From an uncultured Lactobacillus sp. (GTDB taxonomy: Bacteria > Bacillota > Bacilli > Lactobacillales > Lactobacillaceae): a stretch of 44,589 nt of DNA. Position numbers and translations under genes: made by a program. Below the pieces are notes generated by a model that had not been told where the DNA came from, ran no database searches, and saw only the letters and a list, made by a program, of their open reading frames with translations. The stretch covers positions 1 to 44,589 of the forward strand of contig NZ_CABUIW010000012.1 in the NCBI RefSeq assembly GCF_902491705.1, in the 5' to 3' direction. Every line of letters begins with the position of its first letter. The stretch's first letter is position 1. Below are positions 1 through 7,670 of the stretch, in pieces.

Positions 1-20
1 TTGTTCTTTATTAAATTTAG

Positions 21-59
21 TCATAATAAAAGACCCAAAAGTGTCTAACTTTTGGGTCT
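21..59 (-). terminator. Intrinsic terminator of the LtaS-like gene
   Basis: A perfect 11-bp inverted repeat (31-41 with 49-59, 7-nt loop) is followed on the minus strand by a T-rich tract. It lies about 40 nt beyond the stop of the minus-strand LtaS-like gene, so it most likely ends the LCP/LtaS-like transcript. Confidence 0.85.
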
Positions 60-100
60 CACTTCAATTTGAGTGGGATTGGGGTATTTTTTTGTTTAAC

Positions 101-3067
101 TTATTTATAAAATCCTGGAGCCTTTAAGCTATAAGCTTTGCCAGCTGTCATATCATATTGAACAATTTCATAATCTTTAAGTAGAGCCTGTTGAGATGAG
201 GTTAAAGTCTTTGCATCGACTTTTTGGCCTTTTTGATTAATGAGTTCAAAGCCCTTGTTACCAGCGTAATTAATAGTAATTGCTGGTAATTTTTCATGGA
301 TTTCAGTTAATAAAGCCTGATATGGCGTAACTTTAGAATCAGTTTGTTCAAGCATCATCGCAATAAAGTCAGAGCTGTTCACATAAGCACTCTTACTATT
401 TAGTTTAGTCTTAGCACCATGTTCACGGGCATATTTATTTGAATAAATAAAGTAGCGGGTAGAGTGCATTTGGACCGGATATCTGCTGGTGTAAGTTTGT
501 GACAAGACATCAGGGTAGTGGTCACCATAAAAGACAATTGTGATTGGCTTTTTAATCTTATTGATTTGACCGATAAATTGCTTCACTGCTTGATCAGTGT
601 ATTGAACACCTTTAACGTAAGTTGCCATTTGTTGCTTAACTGAACCGCCTTTAAATAGATCACCAGAGATCTTGCCCATATATTCGTTATGTGGGTACCA
701 ATTGTTATAAGGCATATGGTTTTGAATGGTAATTAGGTTAATGAATTGACCACCTTTTTGACTATTGATTTGTCTTAAACCATTGTCATAAGCAGTAAAG
801 TCAGAATTGTATGGATCAGATCCGAACTTCTTTTGATCAATGATCTTATATTTAGAACCTAAGTAAACGAATTTATCGAACTTAAATCTCTTGAAGTCTT
901 CAATTCTTGAGTAGTAAGTGCCGATGAATGGGTGGACTGCAGACTTGTAATTAAAGCCCATTCCAATGGTTGGGTAGTACTTGTAATTAGGAACAATTTG
1001 AACATAAGGGGTCAAAGTGGTCTTGAACATCCCCATATTAAAGCCGGTTAAAGTCTCCCATTCCATATTGGCAGTGCCGCCACCGTAGCCAGCACTAAGC
1101 ATATAACCGTAAGTTGATTTATTCTTTAAACTTTGAATATATTTGACTGGATTTGGAGCAGATTTATCAATCTTAATAGTTGGGAAAGTATAAGGATCGA
1201 CAAAAGCTTCACTTAAGTTAAAAATGATCGTTTGCTTCTTTAAAGGAACCTTTCTTGTTTTATTAATTTCAGCCGCAACCTTCGTGTATTTTTGATCTAT
1301 TTGCTTGATTGCAGTTTCAGAATAATTTTCTGGCTGATTCATGATTTGCAAATCAATATAATTCAAGAAGTTTAAAACTGGACCATTGATTTGAATATCA
1401 CGCTCAGGATTTCTGAATGATTGAATATTGTCAAAACCGCGGTTGAGGTAGTAAATCACGCTGCCGTCATGATTAAAGCGCATTGGCGTTAAAAATAACA
1501 ATAAGCTGAGTAAAGCCCATACACCTCTTTTAATCAGCGAACTTTGCTTTTTAATAGGAACTTTGACTTCTAAGAAGATGTCTAAAAGAATAACCGCAAT
1601 TAAGATGATGCCAACTGTGATCAATAAGCTTTGCCCCACCATTGGAACTAGCGTCTTAAAGTTGGATGCCTCGGATAATTCACTAGGATAGATTGGCTCA
1701 CCACGTAAATTCAATTTAACTTTGTTAGCAATAGCCCAGCCGATGATTAAAACGCTGACTAAAGTAATAGAGGTCCAGTAGCGAGTAGTTACAAAATAAA
1801 GAATAGTGAATAAGGCATACAAGAAAATTGTCGTAAGGATGATTGCAAAGAATTTAGTTCCTAATAAGAAGACAACAGCATTGATATTTTTAGCGGTTGA
1901 AATTTGAATCCGAAGATTATTTGATTCAATTAAAAATGAAGCAAAGCTTATTAGATAAAGCCATGTCCAGGTTAAGATGGTGACTTTATGCTTGTTAAGC
2001 CAAAGCCCCAATTTTAGCCAGCTATCTTCAATAATTTCAATTAGATTGTTATGACTCTCAAAATACTGAAGCTGAATTCGAAATGACTTGATCTTGAAGA
2101 GATAGCGTTTGTAGAGCTGGTTTAATAAGTAGCTAACAATCATCATAATGACGATCATGATGAACTTATTGATGCCGGCACTAGGAGTTATTCGGAAAGA
2201 ACTCATGAAATGTGCTGAAATGGGTGCTTGCATGAAAATAATCACCGGAATAAAGTAGCGCATTTCATGATCTGTTAAAATTGCAATTACCTTTTTGAAG
2301 ATTAAGAAGGCTGCTAAAACCATGATGAGCATCAATGGTGAAGTTGGATTATTCAAAAATTCTCTGTTCCAAGTTCCGCCACTTCTTTGTGATAAAGCTT
2401 GGTACCAGAAAACACCATTAAAGCCCGGAACACCAATGAAGATAGCGATAAAGGAGACAATGCCAGCAGGGATTAGCCACTTGGCAGTAATTTGAGTTTT
2501 AGCTAAGAACATTCCCCAAGCAAAATAGAGAATCAAATAAATTCCATAGATAGAATATCTAAATGACATCGTCCCTGCACTTGTGGCAAAGCCTAATGTA
2601 GTAAGTAGACTGAGCAGTAGAAGATTTTGACGTGTGGTCAATTTTTGCTGTAAGTCAAAGATGTAAGGTTGAACCAGCAAGCTGAAAATGATAGCTGATA
2701 ATAATACGGAAGTGCTGGTCAAGATAGGGAAGAAAACGCCCCATAAGTCCCACGTATTAAAATCATTGAGGTTGTGGCAGAAGAAGGTTAAATAGTAGAG
2801 TACTAAAGTCACAACTGCAATTAGCCAAAGTTTAAAGCTTTCGGCGGGATGCACTTTTTTCTTGCTGTAAACCGCTCCGAATACCATTGGTACGAAGATC
2901 AAAGTGGCATTCTTAGCCATATTTGGAACAAACCTTAATAGACTACCTAGAGGAAGACGACTGAAGCTGGCACTAAAATCAAATGCTTCTGCAATCATGA
3001 AAAAGCTAGCCAGAAGTAGGCAAATTATTTTGAAAATTGATAAGCTCTTGGAATTTCTTTGATTCAT
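101..3067 (-). CDS. LtaS-like phosphoglycerol transferase with extra N-terminal membrane domain (988 aa)
   Basis: Membrane enzyme of the lipoteichoic acid synthase/alkaline phosphatase superfamily, expected to move glycerol-phosphate (or a similar group) onto an envelope polymer outside the cell. Residues 612-988 form the extracellular sulfatase-like domain. Visible are metal ligand Glu620 (LSEAF), the nucleophile Thr665 in GGGTANMEWE, His784 (QNHMP) and Asp849-His850 in FYGDHYP. Residues about 360-560 carry the usual LtaS membrane bundle and its EPIYPSEL loop. The first ~330 residues are an additional hydrophobic block of roughly ten segments that standard ~650-aa LtaS proteins lack. The start has AAGGA about 12 nt upstream and lies 34 nt after the LCP gene, so the two are probably one transcript. 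Catalytic class is secure; the substrate is not. It could be the LTA polymerase, a primase, or an enzyme decorating another glycopolymer. Confidence 0.9.
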   Translation of the reverse strand: MNQRNSKSLSIFKIICLLLASFFMIAEAFDFSASFSRLPLGSLLRFVPNMAKNATLIFVPMVFGAVYSKKKVHPAESFKLWLIAVVTLVLYYLTFFCHNLNDFNTWDLWGVFFPILTSTSVLLSAIIFSLLVQPYIFDLQQKLTTRQNLLLLSLLTTLGFATSAGTMSFRYSIYGIYLILYFAWGMFLAKTQITAKWLIPAGIVSFIAIFIGVPGFNGVFWYQALSQRSGGTWNREFLNNPTSPLMLIMVLAAFLIFKKVIAILTDHEMRYFIPVIIFMQAPISAHFMSSFRITPSAGINKFIMIVIMMIVSYLLNQLYKRYLFKIKSFRIQLQYFESHNNLIEIIEDSWLKLGLWLNKHKVTILTWTWLYLISFASFLIESNNLRIQISTAKNINAVVFLLGTKFFAIILTTIFLYALFTILYFVTTRYWTSITLVSVLIIGWAIANKVKLNLRGEPIYPSELSEASNFKTLVPMVGQSLLITVGIILIAVILLDIFLEVKVPIKKQSSLIKRGVWALLSLLLFLTPMRFNHDGSVIYYLNRGFDNIQSFRNPERDIQINGPVLNFLNYIDLQIMNQPENYSETAIKQIDQKYTKVAAEINKTRKVPLKKQTIIFNLSEAFVDPYTFPTIKIDKSAPNPVKYIQSLKNKSTYGYMLSAGYGGGTANMEWETLTGFNMGMFKTTLTPYVQIVPNYKYYPTIGMGFNYKSAVHPFIGTYYSRIEDFKRFKFDKFVYLGSKYKIIDQKKFGSDPYNSDFTAYDNGLRQINSQKGGQFINLITIQNHMPYNNWYPHNEYMGKISGDLFKGGSVKQQMATYVKGVQYTDQAVKQFIGQINKIKKPITIVFYGDHYPDVLSQTYTSRYPVQMHSTRYFIYSNKYAREHGAKTKLNSKSAYVNSSDFIAMMLEQTDSKVTPYQALLTEIHEKLPAITINYAGNKGFELINQKGQKVDAKTLTSSQQALLKDYEIVQYDMTAGKAYSLKAPGFYK

Positions 3068-3101
3068 TGATAATCAGGTCCTTAGTAAAAATGTTCTATA
3101 T

Positions 3102-4184
3102 TTAATTCTCACTTTCATAACTGCTGTAAATATGGAAATCTTGTAATTGATCGCTGCCAAATTCAAAACCAGCTTTGATATTGCGCTGATTTTGGTAAGT
3201 TTCATTATTTTCGATCGTCTCAGGCTTTAAGCCTAATTCGCTTCTGCAGTAGTCAGACACTCGTTGCAATTCTTTAGTAGGTTGAATTTGGTAAGCGCCA
3301 TCGCCAATCATCGCACTGTAGCCATGGAGATAATCATTTTTAACGTTGTTAGTGCAAGAGCGGTAATTAACGGCGATTTGCTCTAATGCATTAAAAGGTA
3401 AATTAGTCCGGACGTTGTTAGAAACAGAATCTAAAATAGGCTCTAAATTAGTTAAGGAATTAACTGAATCGGCTTTTTGGATTAGCTTAGTAATTACTTG
3501 GCGCTGTCTTTGTTCACGGCCGTAGTCGCCTAGCGGATCCTGATAACGCATTCGTGAATATGCCAGAGCAGCCTTACCGTTAAGGTGGGTTAATTGACCT
3601 TTTTTAAAAGAAAAGCCATCGTATTTAAAACTTAAATTAGGTCGTAAGTTAATGCCGTTAACATAGCTGACCATTTTGGTAATTCCGCCCATGTTGATAA
3701 TGGCGTAGTATTTGATCGGAACGTTGATTAGTTTTGAAACAGAAGCCATCGACATCTTTGCACCACCAATTTGGTAGGCTGCGTTAATTTTTTGTACTTC
3801 AAAATTTTTAGTTCCAATCATTTGGGCCATACTGTCTCGTGGAATTGAAACCAAACTATATTGTTTTTTTTGCGGGTTAACAATTGCCAGGATAATCGTA
3901 TCTGTATTGCCAAACTTATCTTTTCGATTCAGCGCACCAGTGTCAGTCCCCATTAATAAGACTGCAAACTTATGCTGGCCGTTGAATTCTCCGCGCTTAA
4001 TTGTGGTTTTATTTTGTGAATCATAAGTTTTATTGACAGCGGATTTTGTCTTGGAATAAAGGTTATTAAAGAAAACACCAATTCCTAATAAAACTAGCAT
4101 GACTGCAATGAAGCAAAACCATTTATGCTTTCGAGCACGCATTTTGCTTAATTGCACGCGACTCTGATTTGGTCTTTTCTCCAT
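3102..4184 (-). CDS. LCP (LytR-CpsA-Psr) family glycopolymer-peptidoglycan ligase
   Basis: LCP enzymes transfer undecaprenyl-pyrophosphate-linked glycopolymers such as wall teichoic acid to peptidoglycan on the outer face of the membrane. The protein (360 aa) has a short basic N-terminus, one membrane segment at about 22-40, then the LCP domain. Characteristic residues are Asp81 (MGTDTG), Arg116-Asp117 (SIPRDS), Arg211/Arg213 (YSRMRYQDP) and Arg223 in DYGREQRQRQ, which bind the pyrophosphate head group. A GTG at 4193 would add three residues but is part of the Shine-Dalgarno sequence (GAAAGAGGTG), so the ATG at 4184 is the better start. It has its own promoter and leads the LtaS-like gene. 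Nearby tagD and tagA suggest teichoic acid as substrate, which is inference. Confidence 0.92.
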   Translation of the reverse strand: MEKRPNQSRVQLSKMRARKHKWFCFIAVMLVLLGIGVFFNNLYSKTKSAVNKTYDSQNKTTIKRGEFNGQHKFAVLLMGTDTGALNRKDKFGNTDTIILAIVNPQKKQYSLVSIPRDSMAQMIGTKNFEVQKINAAYQIGGAKMSMASVSKLINVPIKYYAIINMGGITKMVSYVNGINLRPNLSFKYDGFSFKKGQLTHLNGKAALAYSRMRYQDPLGDYGREQRQRQVITKLIQKADSVNSLTNLEPILDSVSNNVRTNLPFNALEQIAVNYRSCTNNVKNDYLHGYSAMIGDGAYQIQPTKELQRVSDYCRSELGLKPETIENNETYQNQRNIKAGFEFGSDQLQDFHIYSSYESEN

Positions 4185-4213
4185 GTTTAACACCTCTTTC
4201 GTAATTCATTAGT

Positions 4214-4243
4214 ACTATAGTGCCCTCATAAAAGAAGATCCAA
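4214..4243 (-). promoter_or_regulatory. Sigma-A promoter of the LCP-LtaS-like operon
   Basis: On the minus strand, TTGGAT (4238-4243), an 18-nt spacer and TATAGT (4214-4219) stand about 30 nt before the LCP start codon. It lies downstream of the tagD terminator, so the operon starts independently of tagD. Confidence 0.6.
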
Positions 4244-4293
4244 TACATTAATTACATGAGAGATATTAAAAAAATAGATAATTAAAGCCCGAG

Positions 4294-4340
4294 AATACAA
4301 AAAAGCTAATAGTCATACAAGAAAATGACTATTAGCTTTT
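4294..4340 (-). terminator. Intrinsic terminator of tagD
   Basis: A perfect 16-bp stem (4301-4316 with 4325-4340, 8-nt loop) ends 5 nt past the tagD stop codon and continues into T residues on the minus strand. It separates tagD from the LCP gene. Confidence 0.9.
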
Positions 4341-4345
4341 AGGTT

Positions 4346-4732
4346 TTACTTCAAATCTTCTTTAATTTTGGTAGTAGAAATACCAGGTGTACGTGGCAGG
4401 TAAACCACATCGCAATATGGCTTTAAAAAGTCGAATTTGCCTTTCCAGTCGTCGCCCATCACGAAAGTATCAATATCGTATTTCTTCACATCGTCGATCT
4501 TTTGATCCCAATCTTTTTCAGGGATGACCTTATCGACGTAGCGGATAGCTTCCAAGATGTATTTTCTTTCTGGATAAGTGTTGTAGGCTTCCTTGTGCTT
4601 TTTGAATTCATTGAACTCATCAGTTGAAAGACCCACGATTAGATAGTCGCCTAATTCTTTTGCTCTTTTAAGAAGGCGCACATGACCATAGTGAAGCAGG
4701 TCGAAAGTACCATAAGTAATTACTCGTTTCAT
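4346..4732 (-). CDS. tagD: Glycerol-3-phosphate cytidylyltransferase TagD
   Basis: Makes CDP-glycerol from CTP and glycerol-3-phosphate, the cytosolic precursor for poly(glycerol-phosphate) wall teichoic acid. The 128-aa length is typical. The nucleotidyltransferase signature HYGH is at residues 14-17, the RYVD segment at about 64-67, and the ISTTKI motif at 118-123. AAAGGAG precedes the ATG at good spacing. The gene is divergent from tagA, but an IS605-type element now sits between them, beginning next to the tagD ribosome-binding site. The tnpA gene reads toward tagD and stops 41 nt before it with no visible terminator between, so tagD may now depend on transcripts from inside the element (inference). 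CDP-glycerol made here could also feed the glycerophosphotransferase-like protein at 15081-16232. Confidence 0.95.
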   Translation of the reverse strand: MKRVITYGTFDLLHYGHVRLLKRAKELGDYLIVGLSTDEFNEFKKHKEAYNTYPERKYILEAIRYVDKVIPEKDWDQKIDDVKKYDIDTFVMGDDWKGKFDFLKPYCDVVYLPRTPGISTTKIKEDLK

Positions 4733-4773
4733 AATATCTCCTTTAATTAAATATACCCAAAAATCCTCTCATT

Positions 4774-5238
4774 TTAATGTGGGGATGGATAGAACTTGCT
4801 GTCTTTGACTGTATTATAAACTTGATCATTGATGTATTTTTCAACGATTTCTTTTGACATGTTTCCTATGCTACCAAAGTAGTAAGATGGTGACCATAAA
4901 TGTCCGCCCCAACACTTTTGTTTTTTGATTTCAGGATGCTTTTTCAAAAACATCAGGGCGCTTCTCCCTTTGAGTGCCTTAACTACACTAGAACCTGCTT
5001 TTGAAGGTCGAAAACTAATCAGGAGATGAACATATTCAGGCATTACTTCCATCTTTTCAATTTTGATGTCATTAAGCTCCGCTGTTTCAAGCAAGATGTC
5101 TTTCATTTCATTAGCTAATTTCTCATTATTAAAGATTTGATTGCGATATTTAGTACACCAAATCAAGTGATAATGAGTGTTATAGACGTAGTGTTTTTCA
5201 TAGCCTGCGTCTTTTATTTTTTCTCTCTTCTTTCTCAT
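4774..5238 (-). CDS. tnpA: IS200/IS605 transposase TnpA (Y1 HUH family), altered HUH motif
   Basis: Single-strand transposase that cuts and rejoins the element ends through a 5'-phosphotyrosine link. The 154-aa protein has the family blocks YHLIWCTKYR (23-32), GGHLWSPSYY (111-120) and EKYINDQ, with nucleophile Tyr135 and metal-helping Gln139 four residues later. The HUH metal site is unusual. The expected His-x-His in the PDHVHLL block reads PEYVHLL here, with Tyr69 (codon TAT) in place of the first His and His71 kept. One C-to-T change from CAT would explain it. Metal binding may therefore be weak or lost. An AAGGA sits about 15 nt before the ATG, a rather long spacing. The gene runs toward tagD. 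Confidence 0.9.
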   Translation of the reverse strand: MRKKREKIKDAGYEKHYVYNTHYHLIWCTKYRNQIFNNEKLANEMKDILLETAELNDIKIEKMEVMPEYVHLLISFRPSKAGSSVVKALKGRSALMFLKKHPEIKKQKCWGGHLWSPSYYFGSIGNMSKEIVEKYINDQVYNTVKDSKFYPSPH

Positions 5239-5277
5239 AGTCTTGTACTCATGTCCTTACTATAATAAATATATTAG

Positions 5278-5306
5278 TTGAACACATTATAGTCATAGTC
5301 TATAAT
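5278..5306 (+). promoter_or_regulatory. Promoter of tnpB
   Basis: TTGAAC (5278-5283), exactly 17 nt, then TATAAT (5301-5306), placed 30 nt before the tnpB start. The divergent tnpA side shows no comparably good promoter, in line with the low tnpA expression usual for this family. Confidence 0.65.
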
Positions 5307-5335
5307 TAAAGCAAATAAGAAAAGAGGTGAAAACT

Positions 5336-6652
5336 ATGGGTAAATTAAAGAGAATGAGCCAGTTGGAATATCATTTTGGGATAAAATTACGGTTTTATCC
5401 TAGCGACAAGCAAAAAAGAATTATTAAGCATAATTATGATGCGCAACGCTTTGTTTACAATCAATATGTAGGAATTAATCGCTTAGCTTATCGAGTACAT
5501 GCAACAAGCCGTGTTAAGCAGCTAAATGGCCCGTTGCCCTTTGTGATGGGACAAATGAATGCTTTTGAAACTGCACAGGTTAACAATATGCTTGAACTGA
5601 AAAGCTCAATCGTTACTCCTAAAGCTTTGCGAGATAAATTCGCTTTTTTGCGTGTAAAAGATATTGATAGTCTTTCTTTAGCTAATGCAGTACAAAACTA
5701 CAATAAAGCTTGGAAAAACTATCATAAGATTGGATGCGGTATTCCTACTTTTCATAAAAAGAGAAGCGACTGGTCTTATCAAACTAATTGCCAGTATATT
5801 GAACAAGATCAAGCCTATCTTGATAATGGAACAGTAAGATTTATTGATTTAAAGCATGTTAGAGTTCCTAAATTGGGAATCGTTAGAATATCGGGCTTAC
5901 GTAAACTAGTTAGAGAGCGATTCAAAGCCCAAATTCCAACACGCATTGGGACTGTCACAATCAAGAAAACCGCTGACAATCAATTCTATCTAGCAATGCA
6001 GCTAGGGAGTGATACCCAATTTGTTAAGCCAAAAGTCCAAACCGGCAAGCAACTGGGTATTGACTTAAACTTAGATAACTTCTTGACTGATTCAAATGGT
6101 GCTGTCGTGGCTAACCCGCGCTTTTATCGCAAGAACAAGCTAAGAATTGCTAGGTTGCAACGTGTTCTTTCTCGCAGACAGCGCAGAGCCAAGAGCGAGG
6201 GACGTGCCCTAAGAAATTCTAGGAACTATCAAAAACAGCGCCAAAAGGTTGCTAGTTTACAGGCGAAAATTAGACGCCAAAGACAAAACTTCTTGCATAT
6301 TCTCTCTACTGCATTGATCGAAAACCAAGATCTGGTGGTAGCAGAAGAATTAAGAAGTAAAAATCTTATCAAAAACCATGCCTTAGCCCTGTCAATATCT
6401 GATGTTGGTTGGCGTACTTTCCTAAGTATGCTTGAGTACAAAGCAAACTTGTATGGTAAGCAGTTTGCCACGATTGACCCTAAATATACTACTCAAAGAT
6501 GCAATAACTGTGGGACAATCATGGGACGAAATGGTTATCGTAAATTAAGCTTGCGTGATCGAGAATGGACTTGTCCGCTCTGTCATACAAAACATATTCG
6601 AGATTGGAACGCAGCTAAAAATATTTTAGAAAAATACCAAGGAACTTGGTAA
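5336..6652 (+). CDS. tnpB: RNA-guided endonuclease TnpB (IS605 OrfB), intact
   Basis: TnpB is an omega-RNA-guided DNA nuclease, the ancestor type of Cas12, that cuts donor sites and so helps the IS persist. The 438-aa protein keeps all expected RuvC residues: Asp243 in GIDLNLDN, Glu337 in VVAEELRSKNL, and Asp423 in IRDWNAAKNI. A four-cysteine zinc ribbon is present (Cys389, Cys392, Cys413, Cys416). The N-terminal region starts with the usual FRFYPSDKQ-like block (here LRFYPSDKQK). A GTG at 5327 lies inside the Shine-Dalgarno AGAGGTG, so ATG at 5336 is preferred. It is probably an active nuclease even if its TnpA partner is impaired. Confidence 0.93.
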   Translation: MGKLKRMSQLEYHFGIKLRFYPSDKQKRIIKHNYDAQRFVYNQYVGINRLAYRVHATSRVKQLNGPLPFVMGQMNAFETAQVNNMLELKSSIVTPKALRDKFAFLRVKDIDSLSLANAVQNYNKAWKNYHKIGCGIPTFHKKRSDWSYQTNCQYIEQDQAYLDNGTVRFIDLKHVRVPKLGIVRISGLRKLVRERFKAQIPTRIGTVTIKKTADNQFYLAMQLGSDTQFVKPKVQTGKQLGIDLNLDNFLTDSNGAVVANPRFYRKNKLRIARLQRVLSRRQRRAKSEGRALRNSRNYQKQRQKVASLQAKIRRQRQNFLHILSTALIENQDLVVAEELRSKNLIKNHALALSISDVGWRTFLSMLEYKANLYGKQFATIDPKYTTQRCNNCGTIMGRNGYRKLSLRDREWTCPLCHTKHIRDWNAAKNILEKYQGTW

Positions 6653-6820
6653 AGAAAAAAGTCGTAGGCAACCCACGACTTATGGTTTTGGTAATTAGAT
6701 AGGCCTCTGCCTGACTACAAAATCGGGTAAGCTATGTCTGTATCTAAACTAGTTGAGATTCAGACTGGTCTAAGTATTAGTCTGCTCTCAAGCCCTAGAA
6801 TTTGTTCCGGGGTGGTTGAC
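6500..6820 (+). ncRNA. Probable omega RNA (reRNA) of TnpB and right end of the IS
   Basis: In this family the guide RNA overlaps the 3' end of tnpB and runs to the element's right end; flanking DNA then serves as guide. After the stop codon I see AAGTCGT (6659-6665) pairing with ACGACTT (6675-6681), AGGC/GCCT around 6701-6712, and a nested hairpin TTGAG (6753-6757)/CTCAA (6787-6791) enclosing CAGACT (6761-6766)/AGTCTG (6779-6784). A CCC/GGGG pair near 6793 and 6809 could form a pseudoknot. The guide would begin close to 6821, in tagA-tagD intergenic DNA. The 5' limit is a guess. Confidence 0.55.
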
Positions 6821-6828
6821 TTAAAACA

Positions 6829-6856
6829 ATCTTATCATGTTTAAAGAAAATGTGAA
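6829..6856 (-). promoter_or_regulatory. Candidate original tagD promoter, now stranded beyond the IS
   Basis: On the minus strand, TTCACA (6851-6856), 16 nt, then TAAGAT (6829-6834). It points toward tagD but lies about 2.1 kb from it, on the far side of the IS605 element. The match is moderate. Confidence 0.35.
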
Positions 6857-6869
6857 ACTTGAACATCAT

Positions 6870-6899
6870 TTCCATGCTTGTGTTTTCAAATGGTAAAAT
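6870..6899 (+). promoter_or_regulatory. Candidate tagA promoter
   Basis: TTCCAT (6870-6875), 18 nt, TAAAAT (6894-6899), about 35 nt before the tagA start. The -35 is poor and the assignment tentative. Confidence 0.4.
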
Positions 6900-6934
6900 A
6901 GATACTAGATGAGAATACGCGTGAGGTGCAAAAA

Positions 6935-7663
6935 ATGGACAAAGTTAATGTTTTAGGCGTTGATTTTGATAATAAAACTTTTAATCAATTTCAAAATGAA
7001 TTTATTAATCGATTAAATAATCACTTGTCTACTTTTATAGTAACTGCCAATCCTGAAATCGTGATGGCAGCTAATGAGAATCCCGAGTTTATGAAAATTT
7101 TGAAGAACGACACGGATTACATTACTGCCGACGGAATTGGCATCGTTAAAGCAGCTAAGATGCTTAAGCAGCCTTTGCCTGAGCGGGTAACTGGCTATGA
7201 TCTGTTTACTTGGCTAATGGATGTAGCTAATGAGCGCGGCAGCCGAGTTTACTTAATTGGTGCTAAGCCTCAAGTAATCCATGCAGTTCAAGCTAAGATC
7301 GCAAAGGAATATCCTAATATCAATTTAGTTGGAGCAGAAGATGGCTACTTCAGAGATGATCTAGACTTAGTTGCTCGCAGAATTGAAAAGACGCAACCTG
7401 ATATGGTATTTGCGGCACTAGGATTTCCAAAGCAAGAAAAGTTGCTCGCAATTTTGCGTAAGAATGAAACTCCAGCCCTAATGATGGGAGTCGGCGGAAG
7501 TTTCGATGTCTTTTCTGGTCTTGTCAAAAGAGCGCCAGAAGCGTTTCAAAAGACACATTTAGAATGGTTTTATCGTTTAATTACTAATCCATCTCGCTTC
7601 AAGAGAATGTTGGTTTTGCCGCAGTTCGTTGTACGAGTTGGAAAATCGAAGAGAGGAAAATAA
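6935..7663 (+). CDS. tagA: N-acetylglucosaminyldiphosphoundecaprenol N-acetyl-beta-D-mannosaminyltransferase TagA
   Basis: Second step of wall teichoic acid linkage-unit synthesis: adds ManNAc from UDP-ManNAc to undecaprenyl-PP-GlcNAc at the cytoplasmic face. The 242-aa protein is a WecG/TagA/CpsF family member. Thr37 (VTANPE) and Asp66 (TADGIG) match the catalytic pair known for TagA. Further blocks are ALGFPKQEKL and GVGGSFDVFSG. A GTG at 6926 belongs to the Shine-Dalgarno sequence (GTGAGGTG), so ATG at 6935 is the likelier start. The glycosyltransferase gene follows after 7 nt with its ribosome-binding site inside the tagA end, so they are one operon. tagD lies divergently across the IS. 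Confidence 0.93.
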   Translation: MDKVNVLGVDFDNKTFNQFQNEFINRLNNHLSTFIVTANPEIVMAANENPEFMKILKNDTDYITADGIGIVKAAKMLKQPLPERVTGYDLFTWLMDVANERGSRVYLIGAKPQVIHAVQAKIAKEYPNINLVGAEDGYFRDDLDLVARRIEKTQPDMVFAALGFPKQEKLLAILRKNETPALMMGVGGSFDVFSGLVKRAPEAFQKTHLEWFYRLITNPSRFKRMLVLPQFVVRVGKSKRGK

Positions 7664-7670
7664 GCAGATA

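Larger units (their letters stand above)
4747..6820. mobile_element. IS200/IS605-family insertion sequence (divergent tnpA and tnpB)
   Basis: Both genes of an IS605-type element are present in the family's divergent arrangement: tnpA leftward, tnpB rightward, with a structured right end after tnpB. Such elements move as single-stranded circles, have no terminal inverted repeats and make no target duplication, so the ends cannot be read directly. I place the left end just after a TTTAA (4742-4746) next to the tagD Shine-Dalgarno sequence and the right end near 6820. Both limits are estimates. The element splits the tagD-tagA intergenic region. Confidence 0.8.

Noticed and set aside
1..24. Minus-strand ATG at 24 opening eight codons to the window edge (MTKFNKEQ), possible start of a gene beyond the window
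   Set aside because: No Shine-Dalgarno sequence is visible and the ATG lies in the T-rich tail of the terminator; too short to support.
7629..7670. Earlier in-frame start for the GT4 glycosyltransferase
   Set aside because: It would overlap tagA by more than 30 nt and add a charged tail before the conserved MKVLHVN beginning.
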